Notes under the pieces: model-generated
Database searches by the model: none
The model's input: the letters and a program-made list of their open reading frames with translations, nothing else
Told to the model about the DNA's origin: nothing
Part shown: positions 1 to 6,214 of the stretch, piece by piece
Numbering within the stretch: the stretch's first letter is position 1
Layout of the letters: each line of letters opens with the position of its first letter
Translations under genes and position numbers: made by a program
Source of the DNA: Candidatus Aerophobota bacterium
GTDB lineage: Bacteria > Aerophobota > Aerophobia > Aerophobales > AE-B3A
Reading direction: 5' to 3'
DNA: 18,836 bases
NCBI GenBank assembly: GCA_030672445.1
Contig: DAOVGK010000002.1
Span: 1 to 18,836 of the forward strand

Positions 1-302
1 TTTTGAGCTTCGTCGATGATTAAAAATAATTTATCTTTTAGTCTGATAAGAGGTTTTCCTATTCTTCTTTCTATTTCTCTTCGAAGCTCTACAGGATCTT
101 GAGAAAGGCGAGCTCTAATGGTTACATCATCAAGATTTAAATAAATAATCTTTTTATGGGTTCTCTTCTCGATTTCCTGGATTAGCATCTTAAGCAACGT
201 GGTTTTACCGACCTGTCGAGGACCAACTAATATGCAGATAAATTTTTTATCAAGACTGTCCAGTAAATTATCCATGAGCTTTCGTTTAATTAATTTTGGC
301 AT
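1..302 (-). CDS. AAA ATPase of the AAA_14 type (ATP-binding protein), 5' part only
   Basis: Reading the minus strand from an ATG at 302 gives about 100 residues with no stop before the window edge. A Walker A motif GPRQVGKTT lies near residues 28-36 and a Walker B-like LFLIIDEAQ near residues 92-100. The GPRQVGKTT form and the short N-terminal lead are typical of the AAA_14/DUF4143 ATPases, often stand-alone in genomes and of poorly defined role. No clear Shine-Dalgarno site precedes the ATG, and the leader is short. The upstream 70 bp holds nested inverted repeats (see 312-374) that may be promoter or operator. The C-terminal DUF4143 domain would lie outside the window, so family assignment rests on the ATPase core alone. 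Confidence 0.8.
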   Translation of the reverse strand, partial: MPKLIKRKLMDNLLDSLDKKFICILVGPRQVGKTTLLKMLIQEIEKRTHKKIIYLNLDDVTIRARLSQDPVELRREIERRIGKPLIRLKDKLFLIIDEAQ

Positions 303-311
303 TTTTCTATA

Positions 312-374
312 CAAAATTGTATAACTATTGTATAATACTCTAGTCAATATTAATATAATTTTGACTAAAGTCAA
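312..374 (-). promoter_or_regulatory. AT-rich promoter/operator region of the AAA ATPase, with nested inverted repeats
   Basis: Inverted repeats seen here are TTGACT-AA-AGTCAA (361-374), TAGTCAA/TTGACTA (341-347 with 361-367) and two 7-bp arms TATACAA/TTGTATA around 309-324, plus a further direct copy TTGTATA at 329-335. On the minus strand TTGACT (347-342) lies 18 bp before TATACA (323-318), a plausible sigma-70-type promoter ending just ahead of the ATG at 302. The nesting of palindromes over the -35 and -10 suggests a repressor site; that part is inference. Confidence 0.35.
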
Positions 375-436
375 TAGACCGCGGTTTTTCTTTTGACTTT
401 CGCTTCAAACTACTATGATAATTAATAACCTGAATT

Positions 437-1990
437 CTACCATTTTTGCTCAAAGTTATTCTCCATAGCCTCTTCAAGAACTTCTAAATATCTTTGATAG
501 CCCTCTTCATACAGCCTGATGTTTTCATCCCGGGGAATTACAATAGTGGGTTTTTGCAGGCTAAGTTGAGCCCCTCTTTCAAATAACCTGGCTGATACCT
601 CTTCTACTGGCTCGTCAAGCACTCCTGCCGCAGCAATGTAGGCAGCACCAACCGCTGCACCCTCAGTATGAGGATTGATAAGCTCCTTGCCGTAGACATC
701 CGATCTTATCTGGCTAGCTTCTTCGCCTTTGGAACCGCCCCCGGTAATGGTAATTCTTTTCGGCTCAGCTATTTTCTGCTTTTGCATACCTCTTTGTAAG
801 AGCTCAAAACCATACTTCATAGCATAGGCCACTCCCTCCATTACCGCACGAATCAAATCTTCCTTCTTATTCTTACTCGGATTGTACCCTTTAATATAGA
901 GTTTACCCTGAGGCACATAGGGAACCCTTTGTCCATGGATAAAAGGAACAATGATTTTGCCATTGGACCCTGCCGGCGTATTTCTGGCAACTCTGTTAAG
1001 CATCTCGTAAGTGAATTTACCTTTTCCATAAACCTTCTCGGCGATATAATCTATGGCACTGGCCGCATCGATAATGCAGTGTAGGGGCTGCCTTGGCCCC
1101 CAAGGATGACTAAATCTATCATCAGGAAGAATGAAAGGGTGTAGAGTTCCATCCACGATGGGCTGTTTAACCCTGACGGAAAAGGTGCCTGAGGTACCCA
1201 CACTCTCCAAAAGATAGGCATTATTGCCTAGCATACTACAGGGATTATCTCCTCCTCCACCGAAGACTCTGGTATTTACATCTAAACCTGTCTTTTTAGC
1301 CATCCCCTCTGAAACAGTACCTGCTTGAGAAGTAGAAGGAAGAATCTCGGGTATCCAGCGAGAATTTAATTTCATAATCTTCATTACCAATTCCGACAAT
1401 GTGCCATCTAGTCTTAGATAACCTGAGCCAGAAAGATCAGAAAGTTCTGTTGCCCACATTTTTTCTCGGCTGATTTCCGTCTTTAACCAATCTTTGGGAA
1501 ATAGAATTTGCTCTGTCCTTTTATAAACCTGGGGTAGGTGCCTATAGATCCAGAGCACCTTTGGTCCTTGAAAACCAGGCATAGCATGCATACCAATCTC
1601 TTCAACATAAGCATCTGTTCTAGCAGTCTCTTTGGCTACACTTTCTTCTATATCCTTACATTCCTGAGCACTCCTTTGGCAACACCATAAAATGGCTTCA
1701 TATAAAGGTTGATTATCCTTATCCACTACCACTGCTCCGTGCTGCTGACCAGAAAAAGCAATCCCCTCAACTTCTTTACTTGCAATTCCTGCATTTTTTA
1801 ATAGCCTTTTAGTTGCCTTTATAAATGCCCTTCTCCAGAGAATGGGATCTTGTTGAGCCCAGCTTGGCTTAACCCAGTTCACTTCGTAAACCACACTAGC
1901 AGTTGCCTTAACCTCACCGGTTTCAATATCCAGAAGGACTGCTTTGTACCCCGATGAGCCCACATCACCGCCAATGACATATCTAGCCAT
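437..1990 (-). CDS. FGGY-family carbohydrate kinase, xylulokinase-like
   Basis: This 517-aa protein has the length and layout of FGGY sugar kinases, which transfer phosphate from ATP to a ketose or polyol. Visible motifs are the N-terminal phosphate loop GGDVGSSGYKA (7-17), a xylulokinase-like SGQQHGAVVVD (80-90), AILW..QRS (99-107), TELSDLSGSG (181-190), GGGGDNP with the likely catalytic Asp at 248, GTSGT (265-269), and a C-terminal ITGGGSKG followed by EGAAVGAA. The SGQ-HG block resembles XylB more than glycerol kinase, but AILWCCQRS replaces the usual AILWNDxRS, so the exact sugar is open. It is the last gene of the minus-strand operon with the dehydrogenase and epimerase, which fits oxidation of a polyol to a ketose followed by phosphorylation. 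ATG at 1990 is preceded by a GAGAGG-type ribosome site. Confidence 0.88.
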   Translation of the reverse strand: MARYVIGGDVGSSGYKAVLLDIETGEVKATASVVYEVNWVKPSWAQQDPILWRRAFIKATKRLLKNAGIASKEVEGIAFSGQQHGAVVVDKDNQPLYEAILWCCQRSAQECKDIEESVAKETARTDAYVEEIGMHAMPGFQGPKVLWIYRHLPQVYKRTEQILFPKDWLKTEISREKMWATELSDLSGSGYLRLDGTLSELVMKIMKLNSRWIPEILPSTSQAGTVSEGMAKKTGLDVNTRVFGGGGDNPCSMLGNNAYLLESVGTSGTFSVRVKQPIVDGTLHPFILPDDRFSHPWGPRQPLHCIIDAASAIDYIAEKVYGKGKFTYEMLNRVARNTPAGSNGKIIVPFIHGQRVPYVPQGKLYIKGYNPSKNKKEDLIRAVMEGVAYAMKYGFELLQRGMQKQKIAEPKRITITGGGSKGEEASQIRSDVYGKELINPHTEGAAVGAAYIAAAGVLDEPVEEVSARLFERGAQLSLQKPTIVIPRDENIRLYEEGYQRYLEVLEEAMENNFEQKW

Positions 1991-2039
1991 CCTATTGTCC
2001 TCTCTAATTCTTCCTCATCATATTTTTATTTACAGTTTA

Positions 2040-2170
2040 GCTATCTGGTAAATGCTCAGTAAACGCCGTGTCACATTGAATTTTCAGGGTAGCCGCACTC
2101 TTTAGGGTGCGCAGGCTAAAGCCTGCGACTACCAAAAATGACGGGGTTCACTGAATACTTACGCTATCTG
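2040..2170. mobile_element. 115-bp MITE with IS66-like ends and 8-bp target duplication
   Basis: The element proper is 2048-2162. Its ends are imperfect inverted repeats of 22 bp, 17 positions matching: the left end starts GTAAATGCTCAG (2048) and the right end, read inward on the minus strand, starts GTAAGTATTCAG (2162). It is flanked by the same 8-bp word GCTATCTG at 2040-2047 and 2163-2170, which reads as a target-site duplication. Ends starting GTAA with an 8-bp duplication are the known hallmark of the IS66 family. There is no coding capacity, so this would be a non-autonomous derivative moved in trans. It sits between the epimerase and kinase genes of one operon and contains the palindromic core at 2088-2133. 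Confidence 0.75.
2088..2133. repeat. double-hairpin palindromic core of the MITE
   Basis: Two adjacent hairpins, CGCACTC-TTTA-GGGTGCG (2094-2111, one G-T pair) and CGCAGGC-TAAA-GCCTGCG (2110-2127, perfect), are enclosed by the outer arms GGTAG (2088-2092) and CTACC (2129-2133). The two four-base loops TTTA and TAAA are complementary to each other. The layout predicts a three-way junction or cruciform in DNA and a strong structure in the operon mRNA, resembling REP/BIME-type repeats. Confidence 0.75.
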
Positions 2171-2189
2171 ATTCTATAATAAAAGACGG

Positions 2190-3140
2190 TTAAGTTTTTT
2201 CCCTCTCTTTATTTTTCTTTACCCACCGGGCATATTCTTTCATACCTTGCTCTACTGTATATTGGGGATAGAATCCAAGCTCCTCTTTGGCAAGAGAGAT
2301 GTCCAAAGTCTCTCCGCGAGGAAGGAGTTTGCCCGGCCCTATATCCACCTGAGTAGGTTTATCACTATACTTTTGAGCTAAGCTTATCATCTGGGGGAAA
2401 GAAATCGGCTGCTCAGAACAGATATTTATCGATTTGTGCTTGAGATTTTCAGCCTGGTAGAGAAGATAAGTTCCCTGGGCGGCATCCTTAACATAGGTAA
2501 AACCCAGTCTCTGATCAGCACCCTTCTCCAGTTTTAGATCAGGAAGACCCTCAAGAGGTCCTAAAAGGTTTTTAAACAGCTCAGTTTGCTGGGAAGGAAG
2601 CCTTCCCGCACCAAAGAAAAAGTAAAGGCGAGCACTCCGAAAATCAAGACCATAGTGATTCTCATATTGCTGACCAATGAGCTCCCCGGCCGCCTTGCTG
2701 GCACCATATAGGTCGCCGGGATGAAGAGGATAAGTAAGTTCAGAAGGGTTGTCTCTTACCTCTCCGTACACTGCCCCTGAGCTAGCAAAGAGAAATTTCT
2801 TAATTTTAAAGAGCCTTGCCAGCTCGAGCATATTGACTGTCCCGGTCAGATTTATCATCAGACCCTGGTGAGGATTTCCCCAAAGAGCAGGGTCGGCAGT
2901 TACAGCTACTGTATGGATGATCCCTTCAATCTTATCCTGATAGCGGATAAATACTTCCGTAAGTTTTGGGAAATCGAGCACACTTGCCCGAATAAATGTA
3001 ATCTTATCTTTCACTTCCTTCAGATAATCAAGGTCTTTATCTACCACATCGAGGACTATAACCTCCTTTCCCTCCCTGGCAAATCGGTAGGTAAGCCAGG
3101 ACCCTAATTGTCCATAACCTCCAGTGATGAGAACAGCCAT
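2190..3140 (-). CDS. NAD-dependent epimerase/dehydratase (extended SDR, UDP-glucose 4-epimerase-like)
   Basis: The 316-aa protein carries the N-terminal Rossmann motif TGGYGQLG (6-13), an acidic residue ending beta-2 (Asp31, NAD preference), the active-site serines in FASSGAVYGE (118-127) and the catalytic pair Tyr145/Lys149 in YGASK. This is the extended short-chain dehydrogenase fold that acts on nucleotide sugars or related sugars. In known family members the C-terminal third binds substrate; here it gives no clear specificity. The gene lies 28 bp after the Zn-dehydrogenase and upstream of the FGGY kinase. An AAGGAG ribosome site sits a few bases before the ATG at 3140. Given these neighbours it may be a sugar-lactone or polyol dehydrogenase/epimerase rather than a cell-envelope enzyme; that is inference. 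Confidence 0.88.
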   Translation of the reverse strand: MAVLITGGYGQLGSWLTYRFAREGKEVIVLDVVDKDLDYLKEVKDKITFIRASVLDFPKLTEVFIRYQDKIEGIIHTVAVTADPALWGNPHQGLMINLTGTVNMLELARLFKIKKFLFASSGAVYGEVRDNPSELTYPLHPGDLYGASKAAGELIGQQYENHYGLDFRSARLYFFFGAGRLPSQQTELFKNLLGPLEGLPDLKLEKGADQRLGFTYVKDAAQGTYLLYQAENLKHKSINICSEQPISFPQMISLAQKYSDKPTQVDIGPGKLLPRGETLDISLAKEELGFYPQYTVEQGMKEYARWVKKNKEREKT

Positions 3141-3168
3141 TGAATTACTCCTTAGGGTTGTGTGAACT

Positions 3169-4206
3169 TTAGCTAACAGGAATGAGAAGTACCTTGCATC
3201 CTTCGCCCGAAATTGCTATATTGAAAGCCTTCTCGAAGTCTTCTAAGGAAAACTTATGAGTAATGATAGGATCTATATTGAGTTTTCCCGAGGAAAGAAG
3301 ATCCTCGGCTATCTCCCAGGTTCTCCATATTTCCCTTCCAAATAATCCTCTGATCCTGGCTTCCTTGAGAATGATCTGAGGAGATCCATCGATCCTTAAA
3401 AGCTCCTCAGGATGACCTATCATAAATAACTTCCCCCCAACCCTTAAGTAATTAAATGCTTTCTCTAAGGCTTCAGCATCACCCGAAGCCTCGATTATCA
3501 CTCCTGCTCCATTTCCGTTGGTCAGAGATAAAACTCTATCCAAGAGGGATTCTTTTTGAGGATTAACCAGATGGGTTGCTCCCATTCTCCTGGCTATGTT
3601 TAGCCTTTCCTCGTTGATATCGGCGGCGATAATCTCTTCAGCTCCTTTTATCCTCGAAATTCCTACCGCAAATTGTCCGATAGGCCCACATCCTATGACC
3701 ACTATGGAATCTGCCTCCACTTCTCCTTCATATACTGCCCTCAAGGGTATCCCCATTGGTTCAAGAAGACATCCTTTCTCAAAAGGTAAGTCCTCAGGTA
3801 GTTTCCTGGTGGAGACCTCGGGTATTATAGAGTATTCAGCAAAACAACCATTTACACTGTGGCCAAAAAGTTCCATATTCTGGCAGGTGTGGGGGCGGTT
3901 GTGCTGGCATTGCCAGCATTTTCCACAGGGAATATGGGTTTCCGCCGCTACCTTATCTCCTGGTTTTACCGTCTTAACTTCTTTGCCTACTTTTACCACT
4001 ACACCTGAGCATTCATGGCCGGGGATAAAGGGTAAGAACTTCACCAAGCTCCTAATTTTGGAGGTCCATTTATATAATTTCAAATCCGAGCCACATATAG
4101 CAGCGGCTTTCACTTTAACAAGAACCTCTTTGGGCTTGGGCTCAGGTACAGGCATCTCCTCAAGATCAAAACCCACAGCCTCTTTCTTTTTTAAAATCGC
4201 CTTCAA
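3169..4206 (-). CDS. Zn-dependent medium-chain dehydrogenase, threonine 3-dehydrogenase/polyol dehydrogenase type
   Basis: A 345-aa medium-chain dehydrogenase. Catalytic-zinc ligands are Cys38 (ICGSD), His64-Glu65 (GHE) and Glu149; the structural zinc site is Cys94, Cys97, Cys100, Cys108. The NAD-binding motif is GCGPIG (172-177). The C-terminal part, with FGREIW..W and DPIITHKFSLEDFEKAF, strongly resembles threonine 3-dehydrogenase (Tdh). However no 2-amino-3-ketobutyrate ligase (kbl) is adjacent; instead an epimerase and an FGGY kinase follow, which favours oxidation of a polyol or sugar acid to a ketose. The start is TTG at 4206 with AAAGGAG 8 bases upstream; a nearby ATG is out of frame. 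It is the first gene of the operon, and its upstream region is occupied by the repeat at 4253-4418. Confidence 0.88.
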   Translation of the reverse strand: MKAILKKKEAVGFDLEEMPVPEPKPKEVLVKVKAAAICGSDLKLYKWTSKIRSLVKFLPFIPGHECSGVVVKVGKEVKTVKPGDKVAAETHIPCGKCWQCQHNRPHTCQNMELFGHSVNGCFAEYSIIPEVSTRKLPEDLPFEKGCLLEPMGIPLRAVYEGEVEADSIVVIGCGPIGQFAVGISRIKGAEEIIAADINEERLNIARRMGATHLVNPQKESLLDRVLSLTNGNGAGVIIEASGDAEALEKAFNYLRVGGKLFMIGHPEELLRIDGSPQIILKEARIRGLFGREIWRTWEIAEDLLSSGKLNIDPIITHKFSLEDFEKAFNIAISGEGCKVLLIPVS

Positions 4207-4252
4207 GCCATTTTCTCCTTTCGCTTCTTAGTTGTAACTATTCAGCCTTATC

Positions 4253-4418
4253 ATATTTTACCGCAGAGCACGCCGAGAACGCTAAGAGTAAGAGAGTCTT
4301 GGTCAAGCTTGTGGCAAAATATAGCTCGAGATGGTTTTATTTTTCTAATTTTTCTGTTATTTCATTAAGTTTTTTTGATTTATCTCTGCGTACTCTGCGA
4401 TCTTTGCGGTGAACAGTT
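4253..4418. repeat. CGCAGAG-type palindromic repeat, copy A (166 bp)
   Basis: The imperfect terminal inverted repeats are 4260-4288 (starting ACCGCAGAGCACGCCGAG) and 4382-4410 (read inward, starting ACCGCAAAGATCGCAGAG), with 21 of 29 positions matching. Each arm has an internal 9-bp rhythm of CGCnnAGnn. A second copy lies inverted at 17312-17419: the first 47 bp (4260-4306) are identical to it and the last 47 bp (4372-4418) differ at two positions. This copy carries 58 bp more in the middle. There is no open reading frame. Together with the promoter at 4499 it accounts for most of the gene-free stretch 4207-4580. Confidence 0.85.
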
Positions 4419-4498
4419 ACTTTCAATCATTCAAAAATTTCGGCATTTTCGAATAAGATAACTAAGCCATAATAAGGGATTTTTCTAAAAGAGTCAAT

Positions 4499-4527
4499 TT
4501 GACAGCTCCACCAAATTATACTAAACT
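4499..4527 (+). promoter_or_regulatory. candidate sigma-70 promoter for fmdB-argH-lys operon
   Basis: A perfect -35 TTGACA (4499-4504) is followed, 17 bp later, by TAAACT (4522-4527), a 4/6 match to the -10 box; TATACT at 4517 is a better -10 but too close. It points into the biosynthetic gene run starting at 4581, leaving a leader of about 45 nt. Confidence 0.4.
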
Positions 4528-4580
4528 TAGGAATCCAGATTGGGCTAATATAGAGGCAGAGCCCAAGAAGGTAGGCCAAA

Positions 4581-4802
4581 ATGCCTTTATATCGATACAA
4601 ATGCATTGGCTGCGGTGAAGAGTTTACCCGCCTGGTAAATCTGGGCCAGGAAAATGAACTCAAATGCGCAAAATGCGGTGGCTCCCGGCTGGAAAAACTT
4701 CTTCCCCGATTTATCAGCGGGAGAACCAAAGAAGGTCCAGTAGCTGGAACAAGTAGCTGCGCCACCTGCCGAGCACCAAGTTGTGCCCCCTGCCATAGAT
4801 AA
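4581..4802 (+). CDS. FmdB-family putative zinc-ribbon protein
   Basis: This 73-aa protein begins MPLYRYKCIGCGEEF, the standard start of the FmdB/CxxC_CXXC_SSSS zinc-ribbon family, with paired cysteines Cys8/Cys11 and Cys29/Cys32 able to bind one zinc. The tail carries a second set, Cys60, Cys63, Cys68 and Cys71, in a Ser/Ala/Pro-rich stretch common in the family. The family is named after a regulator of formamidase genes but is broadly distributed, and its function is not settled. It lies 20 bp before argH and is probably co-transcribed with it. An AAGGTAGG ribosome site precedes the ATG. Antisense frames here lack family features and are shadows. Confidence 0.85.
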   Translation: MPLYRYKCIGCGEEFTRLVNLGQENELKCAKCGGSRLEKLLPRFISGRTKEGPVAGTSSCATCRAPSCAPCHR

Positions 4803-4822
4803 AACGGGAGGGAAATATTTTA

Positions 4823-6214
4823 ATGAGCCTCTGGGCCGAAAGATTCACTGAGGAGACCGATGAGCTGGTGAAGGATTTCACCTCCTCTATTGACGTAGAT
4901 AAGAAACTCTACCGCTACGATATAGCCGGGAGCATTGCTCATGTCAAAATGCTCTCCAAGGTGGGAATCATCGAGGAAAAGGAGGCTCAAAAGATCATCC
5001 TGGCCCTGGAAGAGATAAAAGAAAACTTAGATAAGGGAAAGCTTGGCTTCAGCGGGAAAGAGGACATTCATATGGCTATAGAGGAGGAGGTAATAAGAAG
5101 AGCCGGGGATGCTGGCAAAAAGCTTCACACGGCAAGATCCAGAAATGACCAGATAGCCCTGGATGAAAGACTTTTCTTGAGAGAGGAGATAAGCGAAATT
5201 CTCCGCCTCATAGCTACGTTTCAAAAGGCGATCCTTGAGCTTGCCGAAAAAAATAGGGAAGTTATCCTTCCGGGCTATACGCACCTACAATATGCCCAGC
5301 CAGTTCTTTTCTCTCACCACCTTTTAGCTTATTTTTGGATGCTACAACGGGATAAACTACGGTTAAAAGACTGCTATGAGAGAGTCAATGTCCTACCCCT
5401 GGGGGTAGGAGCTCTGGCTGGAACGTCTTTACCCATTGATAGAGACTATGTGGCCAGGCTTTTAAATTTTCCCCTCATTACTGAGAATAGTATGGATACC
5501 GTGAGTGACCGTGATTATGTCATTGAATTCTTATGTTGTGCGGCTCTTCTAATGATGCATCTTTCCCGTCTCTCAGAGGATCTCATCCTCTGGTCATCTC
5601 CTGCCTTTTCCTTTGTTGAAATAAGTGATGCCTTTACCACCGGCTCCAGCCTTATGCCGCATAAAAAGAATCCTGATGCGGCCGAACTCACCCGGGCAAA
5701 AACGGCCAGAGTTTATGGAAATCTTTTCTCTCTTCTCACCGCCATGAAAGCTCTTCCCCTTTCCTACAATCGAGACCTACAGGAAGACAAATCTTCCTTA
5801 TTTGAGGCGGTTAAGATTATCAAACAATGTCTAAAACTTTACCCCAGGATGATGGGTAAGATAAAGCTAAAGCCTGAGAATATGAGAAAACAGGCCCAAA
5901 AAGGCTTTTTCGCTGCTACAGACCTGGCCGATTATCTGGTAGAGAAAGGTGTTCCTTTCCGAGAAGCTCACGGAATGGTGGGCAAATTGGTTAAGCACTG
6001 TTTAAAAGAAAACAAGAGTTTTGAGGATCTAACTTTGAAAGATTATGGGAAGATTTCTCCCCTTTTTGAGGCCGATGTTTTCCAGAGGATAAGGCTGGAA
6101 GAATCTGTTTTTAATAAAGAATCAAGCGGGGGTACCGGAAAAAAGTCCCTGGCCAGACAGATAAAACTGGCTAAGGAGAAACTGGAGGAAGGAGAAAACC
6201 CCCTTGCCAGCTAA
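4823..6214 (+). CDS. argH: argininosuccinate lyase
   Basis: ArgH cleaves argininosuccinate to arginine and fumarate, the last step of arginine synthesis. The 463-aa length is typical. The fumarase/aspartase superfamily signature GSSLMPHKKNPD lies at 274-285 with the mobile catalytic serine Ser275/276. Other conserved blocks are TARSRNDQ (103-110), GYTHLQYAQP with the catalytic His154 (151-160) and NRDLQEDK (316-323). The start ATGAGCCTCTGGGCCGAAAG gives the expected MSLWxxRF N-terminus and is preceded by GGGAGG. The stop overlaps the start of the downstream lysA-dapF gene by 11 bp, implying translational coupling. No argG lies in the window. Confidence 0.97.
   Translation: MSLWAERFTEETDELVKDFTSSIDVDKKLYRYDIAGSIAHVKMLSKVGIIEEKEAQKIILALEEIKENLDKGKLGFSGKEDIHMAIEEEVIRRAGDAGKKLHTARSRNDQIALDERLFLREEISEILRLIATFQKAILELAEKNREVILPGYTHLQYAQPVLFSHHLLAYFWMLQRDKLRLKDCYERVNVLPLGVGALAGTSLPIDRDYVARLLNFPLITENSMDTVSDRDYVIEFLCCAALLMMHLSRLSEDLILWSSPAFSFVEISDAFTTGSSLMPHKKNPDAAELTRAKTARVYGNLFSLLTAMKALPLSYNRDLQEDKSSLFEAVKIIKQCLKLYPRMMGKIKLKPENMRKQAQKGFFAATDLADYLVEKGVPFREAHGMVGKLVKHCLKENKSFEDLTLKDYGKISPLFEADVFQRIRLEESVFNKESSGGTGKKSLARQIKLAKEKLEEGENPLAS

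Noticed and set aside
360..436. possible intrinsic terminator after the FGGY kinase
   Set aside because: The hairpins there are short and AT-rich, with no convincing GC stem followed by a T run on the minus strand.
3596..4231. 211-codon open frame on the plus strand
   Set aside because: It lies antisense to the dehydrogenase, whose zinc and NAD motifs are clear; the plus-strand product has no recognisable domain.
4427..4765. 112-codon open frame on the minus strand over the fmdB region
   Set aside because: The plus strand encodes a clear zinc-ribbon protein with a ribosome site; the antisense frame has no family features.
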